Assembly: GCA_030622775.1 (NCBI GenBank)
Contig: JAUXFS010000199.1
Coordinates: 1-5,029 of the forward strand
Direction of reading: 5' to 3'
Length of the DNA stretch: 5,029 nt
DNA from: Rhodospirillales bacterium
GTDB lineage: Bacteria > Pseudomonadota > Alphaproteobacteria > Rhodospirillales > Defluviicoccaceae
In this document: positions 1 to 5,029 of the stretch, one piece after another
Numbering within the stretch: the stretch's first letter is position 1
How the letters are laid out: each line of letters starts with the position of its first letter
Notes under the pieces: model-generated
What the model saw: only the letters and a program-made list of their open reading frames with translations
The model's database searches: none
Told to the model about the DNA's origin: nothing
Translations under genes and position numbers: made by a program

Positions 1-1401
1 GGCGGCGGTGGCGATCATGTGCACCAGATCCGCCTCGTCGCCGGCGGCCATCACCACCATCCCCGGCAGGCAGCACAGATAGGCGAGGTCGAAGGAACCG
101 GCGTGGGTCGCCCCGTCGGCGCCGACCAGTCCGGCGCGGTCGATGGCGAAGCGCACCGGCAGCTTCTGGATGGCGACGTCGTGGACGATCTGATCGTAGG
201 CGCGCTGCAGAAAGGTCGAATAGATCGCGGCGAACGGCTTGTACCCCTCGGCCGCCAACCCGGCGGCGAAGGTGATCCCGTGTTGTTCGGCGATGCCGAC
301 GTCGAAGTGCCGATCCGGGAAGCGCTCGGCAAACTTGTCGAGACCGGTGCCGGCCGGCATCGCCGCGGTGATCGCAACGATCCTGTCGTCGTCCTCGGCC
401 TCGCGGATCAGCGATTGGGCGAACACTCCCGTGTAGCTCGGCGCATTGGGCTTGGCCTTGACCAGTTCTCCGGTGACCACGTCGAACTTGCCGACCCCGT
501 GGTACTTGTCCGCCGACCTCTCGGCGGGCGCATAGCCATGTCCTTTGTGGGTGACCACGTGCAGCAGCACCGGCCCCGGCTCGCGGTCGTCGCGGAGATT
601 TTCCAGCACCGGCAGCAGGTGATCGAGGTTGTGACCGTCCACCGGCCCCACGTAATAGAAGCCCAACTCCTCGAACAGGGTCCCGCCGGTGACCAGACCG
701 CGGGCGTATTCCTCGGCCTTACGGGCGGCGGTGCTCAGGCCGCGCGGGAACTTCTTGGCGACCTCGGCGGCGAAGTGGCGGATCGAGCGGTACGGCTTCG
801 ACGAGATCAGCCGCGACAGATACGCGCTCATCGCGCCGACCGCGGGCGCGATCGACATGTCGTTGTCGTTGAGGATGACGATTAGCCGGGAGTCCATCGA
901 GCCGGCGTTGTTCATCGCTTCATAGGCCATACCGGCGCTCATCGCGCCATCGCCGATGACGGCGATGACGTTGTTGTTGTTGCCCTTGAAATCCCTCGCC
1001 ACCGACATCCCGAGGGCGGCCGAGATCGAGGTCGAAGTATGGCCGGCGCCGAACGGATCGTAGATGCTCTCGCTGCGTTTGGCGAAACCCGAGAGCCCCC
1101 CTCCTTGGCGCAGGGTGAGCATCCGGTCGCGCCGTCCGGTGAGAATCTTGTGCGGGTAGGCCTGGTGACCGACGTCCCAGATCAGACGGTCATTGGGCGT
1201 GTCGAAAACGTGGTGCAGGGCGACCGTGAGTTCGACGACGCCGAGGCTGGCGCCGAGATGTCCGCCGGTGATGGAGACGATCCGGATCGTTTCCTGCCGC
1301 AGTTCCGCGGCCAGCTGCGACAACTGTTCCGCGGTGAAGCTCCGGAGGTCGGCGGGATCGCGAACGAGATCCAACAGCGCCGTCTTGTTGTGCTTTGTCA
1401 C
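1..1401 (-). CDS. dxs: 1-deoxy-D-xylulose-5-phosphate synthase, 3'-truncated by window edge
   Basis: Cytoplasmic thiamine-diphosphate enzyme that condenses pyruvate with glyceraldehyde 3-phosphate into DXP, the entry step of the MEP isoprenoid pathway and a precursor for thiamine and pyridoxal. I translated 467 residues by hand; family members are usually about 620-640, so roughly 160-175 C-terminal residues (the transketolase C domain) lie outside the window. Visible landmarks are GGHLG (H48), WDVGHQAYPHKILTGR (H79), GGLSGFAKRSES, YDPFGAGHTSTSISAALGM, the ThDP/Mg site GDGAMSAGM (150-157) with LNDND (177-181), catalytic E372 in IAEQH, Y394 and R400 in IYSTFLQRAYDQ, and D429/H433 in GADGATHAG. 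Positions sit about two residues off E. coli Dxs, with no gap in the active site. The start is GTG at 1401: AAGGAG lies 7 bases upstream, and an in-frame TGA 27 bases upstream leaves no earlier start. It is the last visible gene of the xseB-ispA-dxs run, 57 bases after ispA. Confidence 0.97.
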   Translation of the reverse strand, partial: MTKHNKTALLDLVRDPADLRSFTAEQLSQLAAELRQETIRIVSITGGHLGASLGVVELTVALHHVFDTPNDRLIWDVGHQAYPHKILTGRRDRMLTLRQGGGLSGFAKRSESIYDPFGAGHTSTSISAALGMSVARDFKGNNNNVIAVIGDGAMSAGMAYEAMNNAGSMDSRLIVILNDNDMSIAPAVGAMSAYLSRLISSKPYRSIRHFAAEVAKKFPRGLSTAARKAEEYARGLVTGGTLFEELGFYYVGPVDGHNLDHLLPVLENLRDDREPGPVLLHVVTHKGHGYAPAERSADKYHGVGKFDVVTGELVKAKPNAPSYTGVFAQSLIREAEDDDRIVAITAAMPAGTGLDKFAERFPDRHFDVGIAEQHGITFAAGLAAEGYKPFAAIYSTFLQRAYDQIVHDVAIQKLPVRFAIDRAGLVGADGATHAGSFDLAYLCCLPGMVVMAAGDEADLVHMIATAA

Positions 1402-1408
1402 TTCGTGT

Positions 1409-1414
1409 CTCCTT
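1409..1414 (-). promoter_or_regulatory. Ribosome binding site that fixes the dxs GTG start
   Basis: AAGGAG on the minus strand, 7 bases before GTG at 1401. It is the best Shine-Dalgarno match in the 57-base ispA-dxs gap. Between it and the in-frame upstream TGA there is no alternative start codon, so it decides the start. Confidence 0.8.
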
Positions 1415-1458
1415 GTCCCACGTCGTCAGGCTGTATCCCGGCCTTCCGAACTGGCACC

Positions 1459-2346
1459 CTAATTACGCCGGTTGACCACGAACTCCGCAAGCGCCCGAAG
1501 AGGTTCGGCGTTTTTCGAAAAGATTTCAAGATGCTCTACCGCCTGACTGGCCAACATGTCCGATTGGGCGCGGGCGCGTTCCGGTCCGAGCAGCGAGACG
1601 AAGGTCGCTTTGCCCGCTCCCTGGTCCTTGCCGGTTTTCTTGCCGACTTCCGCTTCGTCGCCTTCCACGTCGAGCAGGTCGTCGGCAATCTGGAACGCGA
1701 GACCCAGGTCGTGCGCATAGGCGTGCAACGCCTGTCGAGCAGCATCCGCCGCCTTGCCGAGAATGGCGCCGGACTCGCACGAAATGGCGATCAACGCCCC
1801 TGTCTTCATCCGCTGCAGGCGCGTCACCTCGGCCATCTCCAGCCTTTGATGCTCGGCCAGGAGGTCGAGCATCTGTCCCCCGACCATCCCCTCCGGCCCG
1901 GCGGCATGCGCCAACTCCGCCACCAAGTCGCTCCGGACACGAGGGTCCGGATGGGTTGCCGGATCGGCCAGCACCTCGAACGCCCGCGTCAGCAGCGCGT
2001 CGCCGGCAAGGATGGCGGTGGCTTCGTCGAACTTGACGTGGCAAGTCGGCAGACCACGGCGGAGATCGTCGTTGTCCATTGCCGGCAGGTCGTCGTGGAT
2101 CAGGGAATAGCAATGGACCATCTCGATCGCCGCCGCGACTCTGCGGGCGGACGGTTCGCTGACATCGAACAACTTGGCGCTGGATATCACTAAAAACGGC
2201 CTGATCCGCTTGCCACCGGCAAGGGTGGAATATCGGACGGCCTCCATCAGCCGCGATTCCGGATCGTCATGCAACGGCAACAGCGAGTCCAGGACCGCAT
2301 CTACGTCGCGCGCATTCTCGGCAAGCGCCGCCTTGATCTCAAACAA
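1459..2346 (-). CDS. ispA: Short-chain (2E,6E)-farnesyl/polyprenyl diphosphate synthase
   Basis: Class I trans-prenyltransferase that adds isopentenyl diphosphate to allylic diphosphates, giving farnesyl (possibly geranylgeranyl) diphosphate for quinones, undecaprenyl carriers and hopanoids or carotenoids. The protein has 295 residues, normal for the family. It shows GGKRIRP (44-50), the first Asp-rich motif DDLPAMDNDD (D85, D86, D91), GGQMLDL (156-162), KT (181-182), the second Asp-rich motif DDLLD (222-226) and GKKTGKDQGAGKATF (235-249). The two-residue insertion in the first Asp motif and the tyrosine at position 80, five residues before it, fit bacterial FPP synthases; exact chain length cannot be read with certainty. 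The start is TTG at 2346, with GAGG 7 bases upstream. An in-frame TGA at 2356-2358 excludes earlier starts, and the next internal Met (34) falls inside the conserved domain. It follows xseB on the same strand, separated by the 176-bp inverted-repeat element, and precedes dxs, which supplies its pathway. Confidence 0.96.
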   Translation of the reverse strand: MFEIKAALAENARDVDAVLDSLLPLHDDPESRLMEAVRYSTLAGGKRIRPFLVISSAKLFDVSEPSARRVAAAIEMVHCYSLIHDDLPAMDNDDLRRGLPTCHVKFDEATAILAGDALLTRAFEVLADPATHPDPRVRSDLVAELAHAAGPEGMVGGQMLDLLAEHQRLEMAEVTRLQRMKTGALIAISCESGAILGKAADAARQALHAYAHDLGLAFQIADDLLDVEGDEAEVGKKTGKDQGAGKATFVSLLGPERARAQSDMLASQAVEHLEIFSKNAEPLRALAEFVVNRRN

Positions 2347-2353
2347 TTGGGAG

Positions 2354-2357
2354 CCTC
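2354..2357 (-). promoter_or_regulatory. Ribosome binding site of ispA, abutting the inverted-repeat element
   Basis: GAGG on the minus strand, 7 bases before the TTG start at 2346. It overlaps the TCA/TGA direct-repeat copy at 2356-2358 and lies just outside the base of the long hairpin formed by 2359-2534. Translation of ispA could therefore be sensitive to that fold. Confidence 0.6.
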
Positions 2358-2358
2358 A

Positions 2359-2391
2359 GAGCCTAACCGGAAATGTATTATGTGTTTTCAA
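2359..2391 (+). repeat. Left terminal inverted repeat of the 176-bp element
   Basis: Begins GAGCCTAACCGG and ends TGTGTTTTCAA. It pairs with 2502-2534 with two mismatches (at 2371 and 2380). It is AT-rich in its inner half, unlike the surrounding GC-rich genes. Confidence 0.85.
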
Positions 2392-2501
2392 CGAGTTGCA
2401 AGGACACCAATGCCAGGAATCGCGCCGAAGGCGATGCTCGAGCATGGTCGAGTGGCGTTGGCGCCGCAAGGGCGCCCTTCCAGAGGCAAGAGCACAAGGC
2501 T

Positions 2502-2534
2502 TTGAAAACACACAATACATTGCCGGTTAGGCTC
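2502..2534 (-). repeat. Right terminal inverted repeat of the 176-bp element
   Basis: Reverse complement of the left repeat except at two positions. Its outer end touches TCA at 2535-2537, which read on the minus strand is the TGA stop codon of xseB. Confidence 0.85.
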
Positions 2535-2786
2535 TCAGTCCAAATCCGTTGGTTCAGCGGCGACCTGTCCGTTGGGACCGAGAACGATTTTCTCGACCCT
2601 GGACTGGGCTTCCTGCAGTTTTTCCTCGCAATGCCGTTTGAGTGCGACGCCCCGTTCGTAAGCGGTTATCGCCTCGTCAAGCTTGCTTGACCCCTCTTCG
2701 AGACGACGCACGATCGCCTCCAGTTCGGCGAATGCGTCTTCGAAGCTCATCCGCGCGATGTCTTGCGCGATCCCTTCCTCGACCAT
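2535..2786 (-). CDS. xseB: Exodeoxyribonuclease VII small subunit
   Basis: Small subunit of exonuclease VII, which with several copies per XseA degrades single-stranded DNA from both ends and acts in recombination and repair in the cytoplasm. With the chosen start it has 83 residues, the usual size. The family signature is clear: SFEDAFAELEAIVRRLEEG (14-32) followed by LDEAITAYERGVALKRHC and KLQEAQSRVEKI, two amphipathic helices forming the family's helical hairpin. I chose ATG at 2786 because it gives the normal length and has GGGGG five bases upstream (2792-2796). A TTG at 2849 would add 21 residues unlike the family and has no good ribosome site. The TGA stop (2535-2537) coincides with one direct-repeat copy of the inserted element. 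The 225 bases upstream hold no recognisable gene. The large subunit xseA is not in the window. Confidence 0.93.
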   Translation of the reverse strand: MVEEGIAQDIARMSFEDAFAELEAIVRRLEEGSSKLDEAITAYERGVALKRHCEEKLQEAQSRVEKIVLGPNGQVAAEPTDLD

Positions 2787-3011
2787 GTGTGCCCCCAATA
2801 CGGCCCCCAGTACGGGACAAACGAAATGGGATGGCCGCCGCAGCGACAAGGTTTCCCGCCGTCACCAGGCCCCGCCGGTCCAGGGTCCTCCTTTACGCGG
2901 GATTCTCCCCCACTTGCAAGCGGAATTCATCCGCAAGTCAAAGCATCGCCGCCGCAGGCCGTTGCCAGGCACCGGCGCGTTCGGACGCTTGCGGACGTCG
3001 TCGCCCGTTCC
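2787..3011. other. Intergenic region between the HDAC-like gene and xseB
   Basis: This 225-base stretch has no convincing gene. On the minus strand it holds an orphan strong Shine-Dalgarno-like sequence, AAAGGAGG (2887-2894), with no well-placed start codon. An imperfect hairpin lies at 2913-2937 (CTTGC-AAG-CGG, 7-base loop, CCGCAAG). TTGACT (2936-2941, minus) resembles a -35 box but has no -10 partner at normal spacing. No T-tract terminator follows the HDAC-like gene, so read-through into xseB is possible; a promoter here cannot be shown. Confidence 0.5.
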
Positions 3012-3941
3012 CTACGACCCCATCAGCGCCTTGACATGGACGCCGACGCTGGCGGACAGCGCCTCCAGGTCATAACCGCCCTCCAGCGTCGAAATCACCC
3101 TGCCTTTGCAGTACTTTTCCGCCATCTCCAGCAGCTCGCGGGTGACCCAGGCGAAATCCTCGGTCTGCAGCCGCAACTGCAGCAAAGGATCGCGGGCGTG
3201 GGCATCGAAACCGGCGGAGACAAGGATGATATCCGGAGCGAAGTTTTCGAGTGCGGGCAGAATGCGTTCGACGTAGCCCTGCCGAAACTCTTCCGAGCCG
3301 GAGCCGGGGCGGAGCTGAACGTTGCAGATGTTGTTGAAAACCCCGGTCTCGTGTTCCAAACCGGTGCCCGGATAGGCTGGCGACTGGTGGCTTGAGGCGT
3401 AGAACAGGTCTCGATACCGGTAGAAGTGGTTCTGGGTGCCGTTGCCGTGATGGCCGTCGAAGTCGACGACCGCCACCCGCTCCAATCCGTGAACGGCGCG
3501 CGCATGTTCGGCGGCGATGGCGACATTGTTGAACAGGCAGAACCCCATCGCCGCCGAGGACTCGGCGTGATGCCCCGGAGGGCGAACGGCGCAGAACGCG
3601 TTGCGCGCCTCGCCCTTGACGACCGTGTCCACCGCCGCGCAAATGCCGCCGACCGCGCGAAGCGCCGCTTCCCCCGAAGCGGAGTTCATCGCCGTGTCCG
3701 AGTCCAGATGGGTGTGGCCGCTGGCGGGGACGTTGTCGAAAATACCTTCGACGTAAAACGCCGCGTGCACTCTTTCAATCTGTTCGACCGTGCCCTTGGG
3801 CGCCTCGCGGCGCTCCAGCAACGCGAACGCTTCGTTGTCCAACGCCCTGGTGATCGCCACCAAACGCTCGGGGCATTCGGGATGCCATGAGCCCATTTCA
3901 TGCTCTTGGCATATCGGATGGGTGTACAGCTGTGTGGGCAA
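3012..3941 (-). CDS. Histone-deacetylase-family zinc amidohydrolase (HDAC-like / acetylpolyamine amidohydrolase type)
   Basis: Predicted cytoplasmic Zn-dependent deacylase of the arginase/deacetylase fold. Bacterial members remove acetyl or related groups from polyamines, lysines or small molecules; the substrate cannot be told from sequence. The 309 residues match the compact bacterial form. Visible motifs are LYTHPICQEHE and HPECPERL near the N-terminus, RPPGHHAE (catalytic H124/H125), GFCLFNNVAIAA (133-144), DFDGHHGNGTQ (160-170, zinc ligands D162 and H164), SAGFDAH (242-248, third zinc ligand D246) and LEGGYD with catalytic Y290. All active-site residues are present, so it should be an active enzyme. 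The start is TTG at 3941: it is the only start that keeps the conserved LYTHP N-terminus, and an in-frame TGA lies 57 bases upstream. The ribosome site is weak. It lies 225 bases before xseB, a neighbourhood I recall from alphaproteobacteria. Confidence 0.92.
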   Translation of the reverse strand: MPTQLYTHPICQEHEMGSWHPECPERLVAITRALDNEAFALLERREAPKGTVEQIERVHAAFYVEGIFDNVPASGHTHLDSDTAMNSASGEAALRAVGGICAAVDTVVKGEARNAFCAVRPPGHHAESSAAMGFCLFNNVAIAAEHARAVHGLERVAVVDFDGHHGNGTQNHFYRYRDLFYASSHQSPAYPGTGLEHETGVFNNICNVQLRPGSGSEEFRQGYVERILPALENFAPDIILVSAGFDAHARDPLLQLRLQTEDFAWVTRELLEMAEKYCKGRVISTLEGGYDLEALSASVGVHVKALMGS

Positions 3942-3995
3942 GGTTGCGTCCGTCCGTTTGTTGGGATTGGGGGCTGGACTATGGGTTGCTTCTAG

Positions 3996-4010
3996 CGCTC
4001 ATTTTGAGCG
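3996..4010. repeat. Short perfect inverted repeat upstream of the HDAC-like gene
   Basis: CGCTCA, three-base loop, TGAGCG. It sits 55 bases before the HDAC-like start, within the 197-base gap to tetR. It could be an operator, a leader hairpin or a weak terminator remnant, but no T-tract follows on either strand. The rest of that gap (3942-4138) shows no gene and no clear promoter. Confidence 0.35.
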
Positions 4011-4138
4011 ATCCGGCCGTCCTTTGCCAGGGAGAAATGGCCGTGCGGGCGCAACGCCGCCCCAATGCTTCGCCCCGGCAACAATCGGTTCCCGGCTGGG
4101 CTTGCGGCCGTCGTCGACCACAAGCCAACGACCGAACG

Positions 4139-4786
4139 TCAACCGGGCCTGTGAGCAACAAGAAAGTCGCGGACCGCGGTTTGCACGTGGCGCTCCAGAT
4201 CCACCGATTGCGGCGGGGCGACGACTCCGAGCACGTGGCGGAGGAACAGGCTCCCCGATATCATGCCGAAGAACTGAAGCGCCGCCAGATGCGGATCCGT
4301 AACATCGAGCAGCCCCCTTCGGTGCAGTCGGGCCAGGTAGTCGGCGAGACGGGCGGTCGCCCGCTCCGGTCCCGAACGATAGTAGACCTCGGCCAATTCG
4401 GGAAACCGGCTGCTTTCGGCCATCACGACCCGAAAACGGGCGACGAACTCGGGCGTCAACATCAACTCGAGAAGGCGGGTAGCGATTGCGCGGAGCGCGA
4501 CCTCGGCATCGGAACCAGCGTCGGCAACTGCGGGAAGGCTTTCGAGCAACCTGTCGCATCGCTCGAGGATGATCGCCTCGAACAATGCCGGCTTGCCGCC
4601 GAAATGGGAATAGATGGTCTGCTTCGACACGCCCGCGGCGCGGGCGATCGTGTCCATACTGGCCGCCCCGTAGCCCAGTTCCAGGAAAACACGGGTCGCC
4701 GCGGCCAGGATCGCCTCCCGCTTGGATGGGGGCGAACCCGTCGCCTCCATCGGCTCCATCCGCCTCGCCGCAGCGTGTCTCGGCAT
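4139..4786 (-). CDS. TetR/AcrR-family transcriptional regulator
   Basis: DNA-binding repressor that typically releases its operator on binding a small ligand. The 215 residues are normal length. The N-terminal HTH domain starts near residue 22 (KREAILAAATRVFLELGYG) and continues SMDTIARAAGVSKQTIYSHF (43-62), then GGKPALF, the standard TetR recognition-helix pattern. The C-terminal part, with VVMAESSRFPELAEVYYRSG (120-139) and LAALQFFGMISG, resembles the AefR-like TetR C-terminal domain common in regulators of efflux genes; that subfamily call is from memory. ATG at 4786 is used. ATGs at 4759 and 4750 would also keep the whole HTH domain, and no strong ribosome site decides between them. It diverges from the plus-strand gene at 4947, with a 25-bp palindrome between, suggesting it represses itself and that gene. 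Its link to the HDAC-like gene downstream (197 bases) is unclear. Confidence 0.94.
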   Translation of the reverse strand: MPRHAAARRMEPMEATGSPPSKREAILAAATRVFLELGYGAASMDTIARAAGVSKQTIYSHFGGKPALFEAIILERCDRLLESLPAVADAGSDAEVALRAIATRLLELMLTPEFVARFRVVMAESSRFPELAEVYYRSGPERATARLADYLARLHRRGLLDVTDPHLAALQFFGMISGSLFLRHVLGVVAPPQSVDLERHVQTAVRDFLVAHRPG

Positions 4787-4800
4787 CGCTGTTCCAACAA

Positions 4801-4829
4801 TTGCACCAAACCACTTTCTAGATTAGACT
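4801..4829 (+). promoter_or_regulatory. Possible promoter for the divergent plus-strand gene
   Basis: TTGCAC (4801-4806), 17 bases, TAGACT (4824-4829). Spacing is ideal, but each box matches the sigma-70 consensus only in part. The -10 box overlaps the left edge of the palindrome at 4827-4851, so a bound repressor would block it. It would leave a leader of about 110 bases before 4947. Confidence 0.3.
4822..4827 (-). promoter_or_regulatory. Possible -10 box of the tetR promoter
   Basis: TCTAAT on the minus strand matches TATAAT at five of six positions and sits 35 bases before the tetR ATG. No good -35 box is present; that position falls inside the palindrome. This arrangement would fit autorepression. 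Confidence 0.3.
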
Positions 4830-4851
4830 GGACTGGACGGTCCAGTCCAGT
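4827..4851. promoter_or_regulatory. 25-bp perfect inverted repeat, probable TetR operator
   Basis: Two 12-base arms (ACTGGACTGGAC and its exact complement) flank one central G. Each arm is itself a tandem of TGGAC, so the site has four half-sites in the order TGGAC, TGGAC, G, GTCCA, GTCCA. It lies 40 bases upstream of tetR and 95 bases upstream of the divergent gene, overlapping both putative -10 boxes. Position and symmetry make it the likely binding site of the adjacent TetR; the four half-sites could seat two dimers. Confidence 0.75.
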
Positions 4852-4946
4852 TCTCAGTTGCTTCCTTGATGTTGCGGCGAGTGGACGCAGGGCGTAACGG
4901 TTCCTATTTGTTCGTCACTATTTGGATGACACACGAGTAGTCTGAA

Positions 4947-5029
4947 ATGACGTTCACGGTCCCCTGGCGTGCCCTTGCGGTCGCCGCTGTCGCCGCCGCC
5001 ACCCTGTTCGCGGCTCCCGCGTCGGCGCA
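4947..5029 (+). CDS. N-terminus of an exported protein, 3'-truncated by window edge
   Basis: Only 27 codons and two bases are present. ATG at 4947 begins a typical Sec signal peptide: a short n-region with one Arg (residue 8), an Ala/Val-rich hydrophobic core (about 9-22) and an APASA end suited to signal peptidase I cleavage. There is no lipobox Cys in view. An in-frame TAG at 4938-4940 excludes the upstream ATG at 4926. The ribosome site is weak (a GAG about ten bases upstream). Divergence from an AefR-like TetR gene is a common layout for RND-efflux adaptor genes, but nothing in these 27 residues identifies the mature protein, so function is unknown. Confidence 0.6.
   Translation, partial: MTFTVPWRALAVAAVAAATLFAAPASA

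Larger units (their letters stand above)
2359..2534. mobile_element. MITE-like 176-bp element with 33-bp terminal inverted repeats and TCA direct repeats
   Basis: The ends 2359-2391 and 2502-2534 are inverted repeats matching at 31 of 33 positions; the outer 12 bases (GAGCCTAACCGG and its complement) are perfect. TCA flanks both ends (2356-2358 and 2535-2537), as a 3-bp target-site duplication would. Internally there are a CGCC-GAA-GGCG hairpin (2423-2433), a perfect 12-bp palindrome ATGCTCGAGCAT (2434-2445) and a GGCGCC-GCAAG-GGCGCC hairpin (2460-2476). No plausible protein is encoded, so movement would need a transposase supplied in trans. Deleting the element with one TCA leaves xseB TGA followed nine bases later by ispA TTG, a normal tight operon junction. 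I do not recognise the family. Alternatives are a structured intercistronic RNA or a REP/ERIC-type extragenic palindrome; the direct repeat is only 3 bp and could be chance. Confidence 0.6.

Noticed and set aside
19..885. Plus-strand 288-codon open frame
   Set aside because: It lies wholly antisense to dxs, whose frame carries unmistakable family motifs. Long antisense frames are expected in GC-rich genes, and the translation resembles no known domain.
1039..2193. Plus-strand 384-codon open frame
   Set aside because: It is antisense to both dxs and ispA and spans their boundary. The translation is Arg/Gly-rich with no recognisable motifs.
2535..2849. Longer xseB start at TTG 2849
   Set aside because: It adds 21 residues unlike the family and has no good ribosome site. 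ATG at 2786 gives the usual 83-residue length.
2677..2865. Minus-strand 62-codon frame beginning GTG at 2865
   Set aside because: It overlaps xseB out of frame, its start is about 20 bases from the AAAGGAGG block, and its composition looks like a shadow.
2913..2937. Imperfect hairpin as a rho-independent terminator after the HDAC-like gene
   Set aside because: The stem is bulged and weak and no T-tract follows on the transcribed strand.
3999..4814. Minus-strand 271-codon frame overlapping tetR
   Set aside because: It is an out-of-frame shadow of tetR, low in complexity and Arg/Gly/Pro-rich; the overlapping tetR frame has clear HTH motifs.
3887..4897. Plus-strand 336-codon open frame
   Set aside because: It runs antisense through the whole of tetR, the tetR promoter region and the HDAC-like start. 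The translation shows no domain signature.
4904..4924. Direct repeat CTATTTG (4904-4910 and 4918-4924) in the leader of the exported-protein gene
   Set aside because: Only 7 bases long, with no symmetry or placement that suggests a binding site; likely chance.

Overview
The window is GC-rich and gene-dense. Its gene order, histone-deacetylase-like hydrolase - xseB - ispA - dxs on one strand, is one I associate with Alphaproteobacteria, particularly Rhodospirillales-like genomes. That assignment rests on gene order, protein style and base composition and has not been tested by any search. No RNA genes, CRISPR arrays or complete insertion sequences are visible.

Reading from the right end, the minus strand carries five genes. 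They are a TetR-family repressor (4139-4786), an HDAC-like zinc amidohydrolase (3012-3941), the exonuclease VII small subunit xseB (2535-2786), a short-chain polyprenyl diphosphate synthase ispA (1459-2346), and dxs (1-1401), which runs off the left edge after 467 codons. On the plus strand only the first 27 codons of one gene are present (4947-5029). They encode an apparent Sec signal peptide, and the gene diverges from the TetR gene.

The left two thirds is a housekeeping block. Dxs makes 1-deoxy-D-xylulose 5-phosphate, the first committed intermediate of the MEP isoprenoid pathway. IspA condenses the resulting C5 units into a longer prenyl diphosphate. XseB is the small subunit of exonuclease VII. 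The right end looks like an independent regulatory unit: a TetR gene and a divergent exported-protein gene share a 160-bp control region holding a 25-bp perfect inverted repeat.

The most notable finding is a 176-bp element between xseB and ispA (2359-2534). It has 33-bp terminal inverted repeats (31 of 33 matching) and is flanked by a TCA direct repeat. One TCA copy is the xseB stop codon on the coding strand, and the other overlaps the ispA Shine-Dalgarno sequence. Removing the element and one TCA copy restores a tight junction: xseB TGA, nine bases, then the ispA TTG start. This looks like a small non-autonomous mobile element (MITE-like) that inserted into an operon without damaging either gene, and it may now fold into a long hairpin in the mRNA.

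Of the four complete or 5'-complete genes other than tetR, three appear to use non-ATG starts (dxs GTG, ispA TTG, HDAC-like TTG).
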